A program made the position numbers and the translations under genes. The notes under the pieces were generated by a model. It was given only the letters and a program-made list of their open reading frames with translations. It was not told where the DNA came from and searched no databases. Shown piece by piece: positions 37,521 to 45,397 of a stretch of 64,000 nt of DNA; the stretch's first letter is position 1, and every line of letters starts with the position of its first letter. Source of the stretch: Agathobacter rectalis ATCC 33656 (GTDB taxonomy: Bacteria; Bacillota; Clostridia; Lachnospirales; Lachnospiraceae); NCBI RefSeq assembly GCF_000020605.1, contig NC_012781.1:1551501-1615500 (forward strand). The letters run 5' to 3'.

Positions 37521-39248
37521 ATGAACAAAGGCAAAATTCGTACAAGGAGACTCACAATCCGCGCGAAGATCCTGATTCCGTCAATCATAATCGTTGTACT
37601 CGTCTGTGGTTTGATGGGATACAATTCCTACACGCGTTTTGAGAAAAGCATGGTGAGGATGGGCGTTGAGGAAGCAGACATGGCGGCAACGATCGTTGCG
37701 GATTCGCTGGATGCCAAGCTGGTATACAAAGTGACGGTAGGATCGGAAGGTACGCAGGTCTATCAGAATCTGCAAGGAGATCTCAGAAAAAAGCAAAAAG
37801 CATGCGGAATTGCTTTTTTATACACATTGTATACGGACGGAAAGAAAGTGTATTATGGTGTGGATTCGGACGAGGATGCGGCAAAAGTCGGTGATGAATT
37901 TGCGGATTCATACGCGGAACTGGAGCCGGTGTTCGGTGGAAAGGAATACATTCAGGATTACATCGACCATACAGAAGACGGAGATCTGATTACGGTATAC
38001 AAGCCTATTGAGGACAATGCAGGCAAGGTTGTTGCAATACTTGGATGCGATTATGATGCGTCATCGATTACAGCAGAATTACAGAAGGCAGTTGTCCAGA
38101 CGTTACAGATCGGAGGCATCTGTCTGATTCTGGCAATCCTGATTCTGACGATTATCGTTAGCAGGATTACAAAGGGACTGATGCAGGTAAATGCGAAGAT
38201 TTATGATCTGGTACATAATGAGGGTGACCTGACACAGAAACTGGATGTCAGAAGCGGGGATGAGCTGGAACTGATTGCGGGCAATGTGAATGAGTTGTTA
38301 GCGTATATCCGCAAGATTATGATCGGAATTTCGTCCGGATCCATGCGGCTTATGTCTTCTTCCCGCAAAATGGTGGATCATCTGAGCTCTGCGGATGAAA
38401 GCATTACCGATGTGTCGGCAACGATGCAGGAGATGAGTGCGGCGATGGAGGAAACGACTTCTTCACTCAATCAGATCACGGAGGCAATTGACGAAATCTA
38501 TTCATCGGTAGAGCGTATTGCAGGCAATGCGGATGCCGGAAAAGTCTCTTCTCAGGAGATGGAGAGCCGTGCTTCCGGGGCGAATGATGCAGCAGAGGAG
38601 GGGCAGAAGAAAGCAAACATTGAGACCGAGAAGATGGCGGCTTCTTTAAATGAGAAGATTGCAAAGTCCAAATCGGTGGAACAGATCGAGATTCTTACTT
38701 CCAACATTATCGAGATTACAGAACAGACCAATCTTCTTGCGCTGAATGCAAGTATTGAAGCGGCACGCGCAGGGGAAGCAGGACGCGGCTTTGCGGTGGT
38801 TGCGGATGAGATTGGAAAGCTGGCAGGTAACTCTGCGGATGCCGCAGCAAAAATCCGCCAGGTGAGTGCAGAGGTCATTCAGGCAGTGGATGAACTGGCA
38901 GAGGGATCGCAGCAGATGATCGAATTTGTCCGCAATTCCACAGAGGAAGGCTTCGGAGGTCTTGTTGCAACGAGTGAAAATTATGCGACCGATGCGAATG
39001 CAATGCGTGCAATGATGGAGCAGTTCGCGCAGACTGCGGAAGAACTTCGCAGCACGATGGATGGCATCCGTGAATCCATCTCTGCAGTCAACATTGCCGT
39101 GGAAGAGAGTGCCAAGGGCATTGCGGGAGTTTCCGAGTCTTCCGTACAGCTTACCGGTAACGTCAATGATATCCAAAGCGAGGCTTCCGACAACAATGGC
39201 ATCGCAGAGGATCTGGCAACGGAAGTCGGCAAATTCAAGCTTGAGTAG
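37521..39248 (+). CDS. Methyl-accepting chemotaxis protein
   Basis: 575 aa from ATG 37521 (AAGGAG upstream). First transmembrane helix about 15-35 ([18 protein letters not shown]), extracellular sensor about 36-195 of Cache type, second helix about 200-220 ([16 protein letters not shown]), HAMP, then the signalling domain with the hairpin tip [35 protein letters not shown] around 395-430. It lacks a C-terminal CheR-binding pentapeptide. Codon use is GC-richer (many GCG, CCG, CGC) than the flanking genes, suggesting acquisition. Ligand unknown. Confidence 0.93.
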   Translation: MNKGKIRTRRLTIRAKILIPSIIIVVLVCGLMGYNSYTRFEKSMVRMGVEEADMAATIVADSLDAKLVYKVTVGSEGTQVYQNLQGDLRKKQKACGIAFLYTLYTDGKKVYYGVDSDEDAAKVGDEFADSYAELEPVFGGKEYIQDYIDHTEDGDLITVYKPIEDNAGKVVAILGCDYDASSITAELQKAVVQTLQIGGICLILAILILTIIVSRITKGLMQVNAKIYDLVHNEGDLTQKLDVRSGDELELIAGNVNELLAYIRKIMIGISSGSMRLMSSSRKMVDHLSSADESITDVSATMQEMSAAMEETTSSLNQITEAIDEIYSSVERIAGNADAGKVSSQEMESRASGANDAAEEGQKKANIETEKMAASLNEKIAKSKSVEQIEILTSNIIEITEQTNLLALNASIEAARAGEAGRGFAVVADEIGKLAGNSADAAAKIRQVSAEVIQAVDELAEGSQQMIEFVRNSTEEGFGGLVATSENYATDANAMRAMMEQFAQTAEELRSTMDGIRESISAVNIAVEESAKGIAGVSESSVQLTGNVNDIQSEASDNNGIAEDLATEVGKFKLE

Positions 39249-39289
39249 AGCTTATATAAAGATGGGGAACTAAACCAATTCCCGAATAG

Positions 39290-39325
39290 AAAAATCGCTT
39301 AGACCGTGAGTTTGAGCGATTTTTT
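39290..39325 (+). terminator. Terminator of the chemoreceptor gene
   Basis: AAAAATCGCT (39290-39299) pairs with AGCGATTTTTT (39315-39325), followed by T residues. A smaller GGGGAA/TTCCC stem lies just before it. Confidence 0.88.
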
Positions 39326-39641
39326 GTTTAAGGATTATAGATGTTTTTATAAATAAAATATGGTTACGAGAGAGGGCTTCTGGCTAGGGACTGAACAGTA
39401 ATCTTCGAACAAAAATTCGAGTTACGAGGGCAGACTTTGGGACTCGTAATGTGATAAGCTAGAGCCATCATAAGCCATCATAAGAAAGAAGCAAAAGTCA
39501 TAAAATTAAGGTTATAATGATACAAATTCTGAAAAATGTGATATTATAGGAATAAGGTATCAAATTTTGCTTTAGTATTATGTTAAATGTAACATATCAT
39601 TTTTTTATTGCGTGAATTATACAGAAAAGGAGAAGTTATTT
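39326..39641 (+). promoter_or_regulatory. Upstream region of cas9 with palindromes, a LexA-like box and promoter
   Basis: About 315 bp without a gene. Contains a LexA-like site CGAACAAAAATTCG (39408-39421); TTACGAG as a direct pair (39366, 39424) and inverted at 39445-39451; a doubled GCCATCATAA; and a likely promoter TTGCTT (39567-39572), 17 bp, TAACAT (39590-39595). The -10 is covered by the perfect dyad ATGTTA-AATG-TAACAT (39580-39595). AAAAGGAGAAG precedes cas9. The region probably sets cas9 expression. Confidence 0.5.
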
Positions 39642-42600
39642 ATGAAGTACATCTTGGCATTAGACATTGGAATCGCATCAGTTGGATGGGCAATATTGGA
39701 TAAGGAAAGCGAAACAGTTATAGAAGCGGGATCAAATATATTTCCTGAAGCATCTGCTGCAGATAATCAGCTCAGACGTGATATGCGTGGGGCGAAAAGA
39801 AATAACAGGCGTCTTAAAACCAGAATTAATGACTTTATTAAATTATGGGAGAACAATAATTTGTCAATCCCGCAGTTTAAGTCAACTGAAATTGTTGGAT
39901 TGAAGGTACGTGCAATTACAGAAGAGATTACATTAGATGAATTGTATCTGATTCTGTATAGTTATTTAAAGCATAGGGGTATTTCTTATTTGGAGGATGC
40001 CTTAGATGATACAGTATCTGGCAGCAGTGCTTATGCTAATGGCTTAAAGCTCAATGCCAAGGAACTTGAAACTCATTATCCGTGTGAAATACAGCAGGAA
40101 CGGTTAAATACAATTGGCAAATACAGAGGACAATCACAAATTATTAACGAAAATGGCGAAGTTCTTGATCTCAGTAATGTATTTACTATTGGTGCATATA
40201 GAAAGGAAATTCAAAGAGTTTTTGAAATCCAAAAGAAATATCATCCTGAGCTTACAGACGAATTCTGCGATGGATATATGCTTATATTTAACAGAAAGAG
40301 AAAGTATTATGAAGGTCCTGGAAATGAAAAGTCAAGGACAGATTATGGCAGATTTACAACAAAATTAGATGCCAATGGAAATTATATTACAGAAGATAAT
40401 ATTTTTGAAAAATTAATTGGTAAATGTAGTGTCTATCCGGATGAGCTTCGTGCCGCTGCCGCATCATATACAGCTCAGGAATACAATGTGTTAAATGATT
40501 TAAATAATCTGACTATTAATGGACGTAAATTGGAGGAAAATGAAAAGCATGAAATTGTTGAGCGTATAAAGAGCAGCAATACCATTAATATGCGTAAGAT
40601 TATTTCTGATTGTATGGGAGAAAACATAGATGATTTCGCTGGCGCAAGGATAGATAAATCCGGCAAAGAGATATTTCACAAATTCGAGGTATATAATAAA
40701 ATGCGTAAGGCTCTCCTTGAAATCGGAATTGATATTTCAAATTATTCAAGAGAAGAGCTTGACGAAATTGGTTATATAATGACAATAAATACAGATAAAG
40801 AAGCTATGATGGAGGCTTTTCAGAAGTCATGGATTGATTTATCAGATGATGTTAAACAATGTCTCATTAATATGAGAAAAACTAATGGTGCATTATTTAA
40901 TAAATGGCAATCATTTTCATTAAAGATAATGAATGAGCTTATTCCAGAGATGTATGCACAGCCAAAGGAGCAGATGACACTTTTAACAGAAATGGGTGTT
41001 ACAAAAGGCACACAGGAAGAATTTGCGGGATTAAAATATATTCCGGTCGATGTGGTTAGTGAAGATATATTTAATCCGGTTGTACGCAGGTCAGTTCGAA
41101 TATCGTTTAAAATCCTTAATGCAGTATTAAAGAAATACAAGGCTCTAGACACAATAGTTATTGAGATGCCGAGAGATAGAAATTCAGAGGAGCAGAAGAA
41201 GAGAATCAATGACAGCCAGAAATTAAATGAAAAAGAAATGGAATATATTGAGAAAAAGCTTGCTGTTACATATGGTATTAAGCTTTCACCATCCGATTTT
41301 TCGTCTCAAAAACAGCTTTCTTTAAAATTAAAGCTTTGGAATGAACAGGATGGAATATGTCTGTATTCAGGCAAGACAATTGATCCAAATGATATAATCA
41401 ATAATCCTCAGTTATTTGAGATTGACCATATAATTCCGAGATCAATATCGTTTGATGATGCCAGAAGTAATAAGGTTTTAGTTTATCGTTCTGAAAATCA
41501 AAAGAAAGGTAATCAGACACCATATTATTATCTTACTCATTCACATAGCGAATGGAGCTTTGAGCAATATAAGGCAACAGTCATGAATTTATCAAAGAAA
41601 AAGGAATATGCAATTTCAAGAAAGAAAATTCAAAACTTACTATATAGTGAGGATATAACAAAAATGGATGTACTCAAAGGTTTCATAAATAGAAATATCA
41701 ATGATACGAGCTATGCATCCAGACTTGTATTAAACACAATTCAAAACTTTTTTATGGCTAATGAAGCAGATACAAAAGTTAAAGTAATTAAAGGAAGCTA
41801 TACACATCAAATGAGATGTAATTTGAAGCTTGACAAAAATCGTGATGAAAGCTATTCACATCATGCGGTTGATGCGATGCTTATTGGTTATTCAGAGCTT
41901 GGATATGAGGCTTATCATAAATTACAGGGTGAATTTATTGATTTTGAAACCGGTGAAATTCTTAGAAAGGACATGTGGGATGAAAACATGTCGGACGAGG
42001 TTTATGCAGATTATCTATATGGAAAAAAATGGGCAAATATCAGGAATGAGGTTGTAAAAGCAGAGAAAAATGTAAAATACTGGCACTATGTTATGCGCAA
42101 ATCAAACCGTGGTCTTTGTAATCAGACTATTCGCGGCACAAGAGAATATGATGGTAAGCAATACAAGATAAATAAGCTTGACATAAGGACAAAAGAAGGA
42201 ATAAAGGTTTTTGCCAAGCTTGCATTTAGCAAAAAGGATAGTGACAGAGAACGTCTGTTAGTGTATCTGAATGATAGAAGAACATTTGATGATCTTTGCA
42301 AGATATATGAGGACTACAGTGATGCCGCAAATCCATTTGTGCAGTATGAGAAAGAGACCGGAGATATTATCAGAAAGTATTCAAAAAAACACAATGGACC
42401 TAGAATTGATAAGCTTAAATATAAAGATGGTGAAGTCGGTGCCTGTATAGATATATCTCATAAATACGGATTTGAAAAGGGTAGCAAAAAGGTAATATTA
42501 GAGAGCCTTGTCCCTTATAGGATGGATGTCTACTATAAAGAAGAAAATCATTCGTACTATCTTGTAGGTGTGAAGCAGTCAGACATTAAGTTTGAAAAAG

Positions 42601-42956
42601 GCAGGAATGTAATTGACGAAGAGGCATATGCTAGAATATTAGTTAATGAAAAGATGATACAGCCGGGACAATCGAGAGCTGATTTAGAAAATCTTGGATT
42701 TAAATTTAAGCTGTCTTTCTATAAAAATGATATCATTGAGTATGAGAAGGATGGTAAGATTTATACAGAGAGACTGGTTTCTCGAACTATGCCAAAGCAA
42801 AGAAACTATATAGAGACTAAACCAATTGATAAGGCTAAATTTGAAAAGCAAAATTTAGTTGGACTTGGAAAGACAAAATTTATTAAAAAATACAGATATG
42901 ATATTTTAGGAAATAAATATTCCTGTTCAGAAGAAAAATTTACAAGTTTTTGTTAA
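39642..42956 (+). CDS. cas9: Cas9, type II-A, Streptococcus thermophilus CRISPR1-like
   Basis: 1104 aa. ATG at 39642 is chosen for its AAGGAG; a GTG at 39612 would add ten residues. Catalytic residues are present: RuvC-I Asp8 (YILALDIG), RuvC-II Glu508 (IVIEMPRDRN), HNH His596 (EIDHIIPRS), RuvC-III His741 and Asp744 (HHAVDAM). Arg-rich bridge helix RGAKRNNRRLKTR follows RuvC-I. Size and pieces such as HRGISYLEDA, GPGNEKSRTDYGRF, DELRAAAASYTAQE and SRTMPKQRNYIE match the compact St1Cas9 group rather than SpCas9. The intact frame and full cas set predict an active RNA-guided nuclease; the PAM is not known from this window. Confidence 0.97.
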   Translation: MKYILALDIGIASVGWAILDKESETVIEAGSNIFPEASAADNQLRRDMRGAKRNNRRLKTRINDFIKLWENNNLSIPQFKSTEIVGLKVRAITEEITLDELYLILYSYLKHRGISYLEDALDDTVSGSSAYANGLKLNAKELETHYPCEIQQERLNTIGKYRGQSQIINENGEVLDLSNVFTIGAYRKEIQRVFEIQKKYHPELTDEFCDGYMLIFNRKRKYYEGPGNEKSRTDYGRFTTKLDANGNYITEDNIFEKLIGKCSVYPDELRAAAASYTAQEYNVLNDLNNLTINGRKLEENEKHEIVERIKSSNTINMRKIISDCMGENIDDFAGARIDKSGKEIFHKFEVYNKMRKALLEIGIDISNYSREELDEIGYIMTINTDKEAMMEAFQKSWIDLSDDVKQCLINMRKTNGALFNKWQSFSLKIMNELIPEMYAQPKEQMTLLTEMGVTKGTQEEFAGLKYIPVDVVSEDIFNPVVRRSVRISFKILNAVLKKYKALDTIVIEMPRDRNSEEQKKRINDSQKLNEKEMEYIEKKLAVTYGIKLSPSDFSSQKQLSLKLKLWNEQDGICLYSGKTIDPNDIINNPQLFEIDHIIPRSISFDDARSNKVLVYRSENQKKGNQTPYYYLTHSHSEWSFEQYKATVMNLSKKKEYAISRKKIQNLLYSEDITKMDVLKGFINRNINDTSYASRLVLNTIQNFFMANEADTKVKVIKGSYTHQMRCNLKLDKNRDESYSHHAVDAMLIGYSELGYEAYHKLQGEFIDFETGEILRKDMWDENMSDEVYADYLYGKKWANIRNEVVKAEKNVKYWHYVMRKSNRGLCNQTIRGTREYDGKQYKINKLDIRTKEGIKVFAKLAFSKKDSDRERLLVYLNDRRTFDDLCKIYEDYSDAANPFVQYEKETGDIIRKYSKKHNGPRIDKLKYKDGEVGACIDISHKYGFEKGSKKVILESLVPYRMDVYYKEENHSYYLVGVKQSDIKFEKGRNVIDEEAYARILVNEKMIQPGQSRADLENLGFKFKLSFYKNDIIEYEKDGKIYTERLVSRTMPKQRNYIETKPIDKAKFEKQNLVGLGKTKFIKKYRYDILGNKYSCSEEKFTSFC

Positions 42957-42962
42957 TATTTA

Positions 42963-43092
42963 TTGACATAACGTGCTCTTGGTGATAAAGTGTAAATGTA
43001 GAGAAAATTTTATAGTCACGTAAATTTTTCAGATCTACTAAAACAAGGCTTTATGCCGAAATCAGGAGCACCGACGGGTGCTCCTTTTTTTG
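42963..43092 (+). ncRNA. tracrRNA with its promoter and terminator, between cas9 and cas1
   Basis: Promoter TTGACA (42963-42968), 17 bp, TAAAGT (42986-42991), so the transcript should start near 42999. Anti-repeat 43007-43044 (TATAGTCACGTAAATTTTTC onward) is complementary to the CRISPR repeat except for a small ATC bulge near the repeat 5' end, as typical of repeat:anti-repeat duplexes. Then a nexus-like GGCTTTATGCC hairpin and the terminator GGAGCACC-GACG-GGTGCTCC with seven T residues (43065-43091). About 92 nt. crRNA and tracrRNA are transcribed in the same direction. Confidence 0.93.
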
Positions 43093-43108
43093 TGTGTTGG
43101 AGGGTTAA

Positions 43109-44017
43109 ATGGCATTTAGAGTAATACTTATAGAAAATGAAGTGACTATAAAGGTTAAGCTGAACAACCTGATTATTACAAAATGTGGTGAGGATATATG
43201 GATCCCGCTTGATGATATATCAATGATAGTTCTGGATAACCTTGCCTCAAATTTATCTACCAGATTGATGTGTCAGTTAGCTGAGCAGGGAATTGGATTG
43301 ATGCTTTATAATCAACAGCATCTTCCGACAGGTTTTTATAGTGCATATGATAATCATAGCAGAGCTTCAAAGGTGATAGGGTTTCAGATTGATAAAGAGC
43401 AGGATTATTATGGAAAGCTATGGCAGCAAATTGTTAAGATAAAAATCGAAAATCAGGCAAAAGCATATCAGATTATGACCAGGGATTCTGATGGACCAGA
43501 GAAAATAATAGAGTTTTCAAAGAATATTTTAATTGGTGACAAATCTAATAGAGAGGCACATGCGGCTAAGGTATATTTTAATCTTTTAATGGGAACCTCT
43601 TTTTCAAGAGGAAACGAAGATATTCTGTTAAATAGCGGATTGGATTACGGATATGCTGTCATTAGAGGATATATTGCCAGAGCGTGTGTGGGCTACGGGC
43701 TTAATACACAGATCGGAATTCATCATAAAAGTGAATACAATAGATTTAATCTTGTAGATGATCTTATGGAGCCACTTAGACCTATTGTCGATATTGTTGC
43801 CTATAATTCTATGAAAAACGATAAGTATTTTACACCGGAGCATAGGAGAAAACTGGTAAGTATACTGAATATGAAGATTATGTATCGTGAAAAAAAGATG
43901 TACATGTGTAATATGATTGAAAATTATATTGAGCAATATGCATCGCTTATTATGAAGCGTACAGATAATATTGTATTTCCGGATGTATATAATTTGATTG
44001 GAGAGGAGTATGGATAA
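43109..44017 (+). CDS. cas1: Cas1 integrase, type II
   Basis: 302 aa, TTGGAGGG 5 nt upstream. Metal-dependent integrase of spacer acquisition with Cas2. Acidic/His active-site pieces: REAHAAKVYFNLLMG, QIGIHHKSEYNRFNLVDDLMEPLRP (His and Glu). Length fits type II-A Cas1. Its RBS lies immediately after the tracrRNA terminator, so its transcription needs read-through or a hidden promoter. Overlaps cas2 by 8 nt. Confidence 0.96.
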   Translation: MAFRVILIENEVTIKVKLNNLIITKCGEDIWIPLDDISMIVLDNLASNLSTRLMCQLAEQGIGLMLYNQQHLPTGFYSAYDNHSRASKVIGFQIDKEQDYYGKLWQQIVKIKIENQAKAYQIMTRDSDGPEKIIEFSKNILIGDKSNREAHAAKVYFNLLMGTSFSRGNEDILLNSGLDYGYAVIRGYIARACVGYGLNTQIGIHHKSEYNRFNLVDDLMEPLRPIVDIVAYNSMKNDKYFTPEHRRKLVSILNMKIMYREKKMYMCNMIENYIEQYASLIMKRTDNIVFPDVYNLIGEEYG

Positions 44018-44336
44018 ATATAATATAATGAGAATGTTTTGTATGTTTGATTTGCCTGTTGAAACAGAAGAACAAAGAAGAAATTATAGAATATTCAGAA
44101 AAGAACTTATTCAGGAAGGGTTTGTTATGATTCAGTATTCTATATATGTAAGAGTCTGTCCCAGCAGGGAATTTGCCAACAGAATAGAAAATAGGATTAA
44201 AAAAAATCTGCCACTGGAAGGGAATGTGCGTCTTCTTTGTGTTACAGAGAAGCAATATGATGATATGAAACTACTGGTTGGCAGCAGACAAACTTCTGAA
44301 ACAGCAATAGGTACAGAAAGGCTGATTATTATATGA
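44010..44336 (+). CDS. cas2: Cas2
   Basis: 108 aa from ATG 44010 inside the cas1 end. Ferredoxin-fold MRMFCMFDLPVETEEQRRNYRIFRKELI, with the first-strand Asp in DLP and the SIYVR strand. Structural partner of Cas1 in the integration complex. Overlaps the next gene by 4 nt (ATGA). Confidence 0.95.
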   Translation: MDKYNIMRMFCMFDLPVETEEQRRNYRIFRKELIQEGFVMIQYSIYVRVCPSREFANRIENRIKKNLPLEGNVRLLCVTEKQYDDMKLLVGSRQTSETAIGTERLIII

Positions 44337-45316
44337 ATGTGGAAATTACAGAATTTGAAAAAAGATTTTGTTTTGAATTATGTCCTGTTACGCAATTGTG
44401 CGGTCAAAATGTTCGTAAGAAAAACTATATTTTTGAATCGTTAAGAAGATACTTTGGAACATTTAAATATTCTGAATCAAAAAACAAGTGGAGAGATAAT
44501 GTATTTATAGACAATAATCAGGTAGGCAGAAAGTTCTTTAGTGTTCTTTCCATCAGTAATAAAACAGATATTATTCAAATGATTAAAATGACAAAGCAGA
44601 GTCTTCTCATGGAATATGTCAAAAATGTTATACAGGATTTTGACTGGCAGCTGCATCTGCGTAATTTGAGTGAAGAAATAGAAATAATGTTTCAGATTAT
44701 TAATGATCAAGTCAATAAAGTTGGTGATATAGAATTGTCATATTCTATGGCTGATGTTTGGGATATGGTCCAGAAATCTGAAGTGTCAGGTATTGATGAT
44801 ACTGAATTATCTGATAAGTCCAATGCTGAGCTTATATTAATATTATTGAATATTGTAGATAATGTTTTGAAAAACAATCCTAAAAAGACATTGATTCTTT
44901 TTGAAAATTTAGATCATTTAGTAAGCCTGAAAGAATATGTTGAAATCATTCATGCAGCAGATACAATATCAAAAAAATATGATTTATATTTTATATTCTC
45001 ATCTAGCTTGAATAAGTATGTTTGTTGTGATATAGATTTTCTTGAGGGTATATCTGTTTTTGGTGATGTGTATTTTCAAATGCCTGAATATAACAGATTA
45101 TATCTATTCCTAAAAGAAAATTATCCTTATGAAAAAGAATTTTCAAATGAACATGTTAAGAAAATTATATGCAATATAATACAAAATATTGGGCAGTCAA
45201 ATTTTTTGAATACTGTAGAAGAAAATGTAGTATGTAAGTTGATTAACAAAACTTTGCTGCTGGATGATAAAATACCAGATGAAAAAATGCCTGAAATGGC
45301 TTTTTTAAAGGCATAA
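44333..45316 (+). CDS. csn2: Csn2, long (St/Stu0660-like) form
   Basis: 327 aa, last gene of the operon and coupled to cas2. Csn2 forms tetrameric rings that bind DNA ends during spacer acquisition. N-terminal piece CPVTQLCGQNVRKKNYIF is that of the long Csn2 of S. thermophilus CRISPR1; KKTLILFENLDHLVSLKEY and KYDLYFIFSSSLNKYV are the core beta-strands. It is longer than the 220-aa Csn2 of SpCas9 loci, with a helical C-terminal extension from about 245. AT-richer than its neighbours. Assigned by context plus these pieces; remote from most Csn2, so some doubt on detail. Confidence 0.85.
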   Translation: MNVEITEFEKRFCFELCPVTQLCGQNVRKKNYIFESLRRYFGTFKYSESKNKWRDNVFIDNNQVGRKFFSVLSISNKTDIIQMIKMTKQSLLMEYVKNVIQDFDWQLHLRNLSEEIEIMFQIINDQVNKVGDIELSYSMADVWDMVQKSEVSGIDDTELSDKSNAELILILLNIVDNVLKNNPKKTLILFENLDHLVSLKEYVEIIHAADTISKKYDLYFIFSSSLNKYVCCDIDFLEGISVFGDVYFQMPEYNRLYLFLKENYPYEKEFSNEHVKKIICNIIQNIGQSNFLNTVEENVVCKLINKTLLLDDKIPDEKMPEMAFLKA

Positions 45317-45397
45317 TATGTGCTAAAATAAATGTTGTAGAAATTAGAATATTAGGTTAATTTGAACAAGAGACGTCTTGTGATGATTAGATTTGAT
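45317..45397 (+). promoter_or_regulatory. CRISPR leader
   Basis: 81 bp between csn2 stop and the first repeat. TTGTAG (45335-45340), 17 bp, TAATTT (45358-45363) is a possible weak promoter. A dyad ACAAGA-GACG-TCTTGT lies at 45366-45381, and the leader ends with TTAGATTTGAT against repeat 1, similar to the ATTTGAG leader-anchor of other type II-A loci. The leader side is supported by the degenerate repeat at the far end. Confidence 0.7.

Noticed and set aside
39612-39641. GTG start adding ten residues to Cas9
   Set aside because: No RBS before it; its codons contain the AAGGAG that serves the ATG at 39642.
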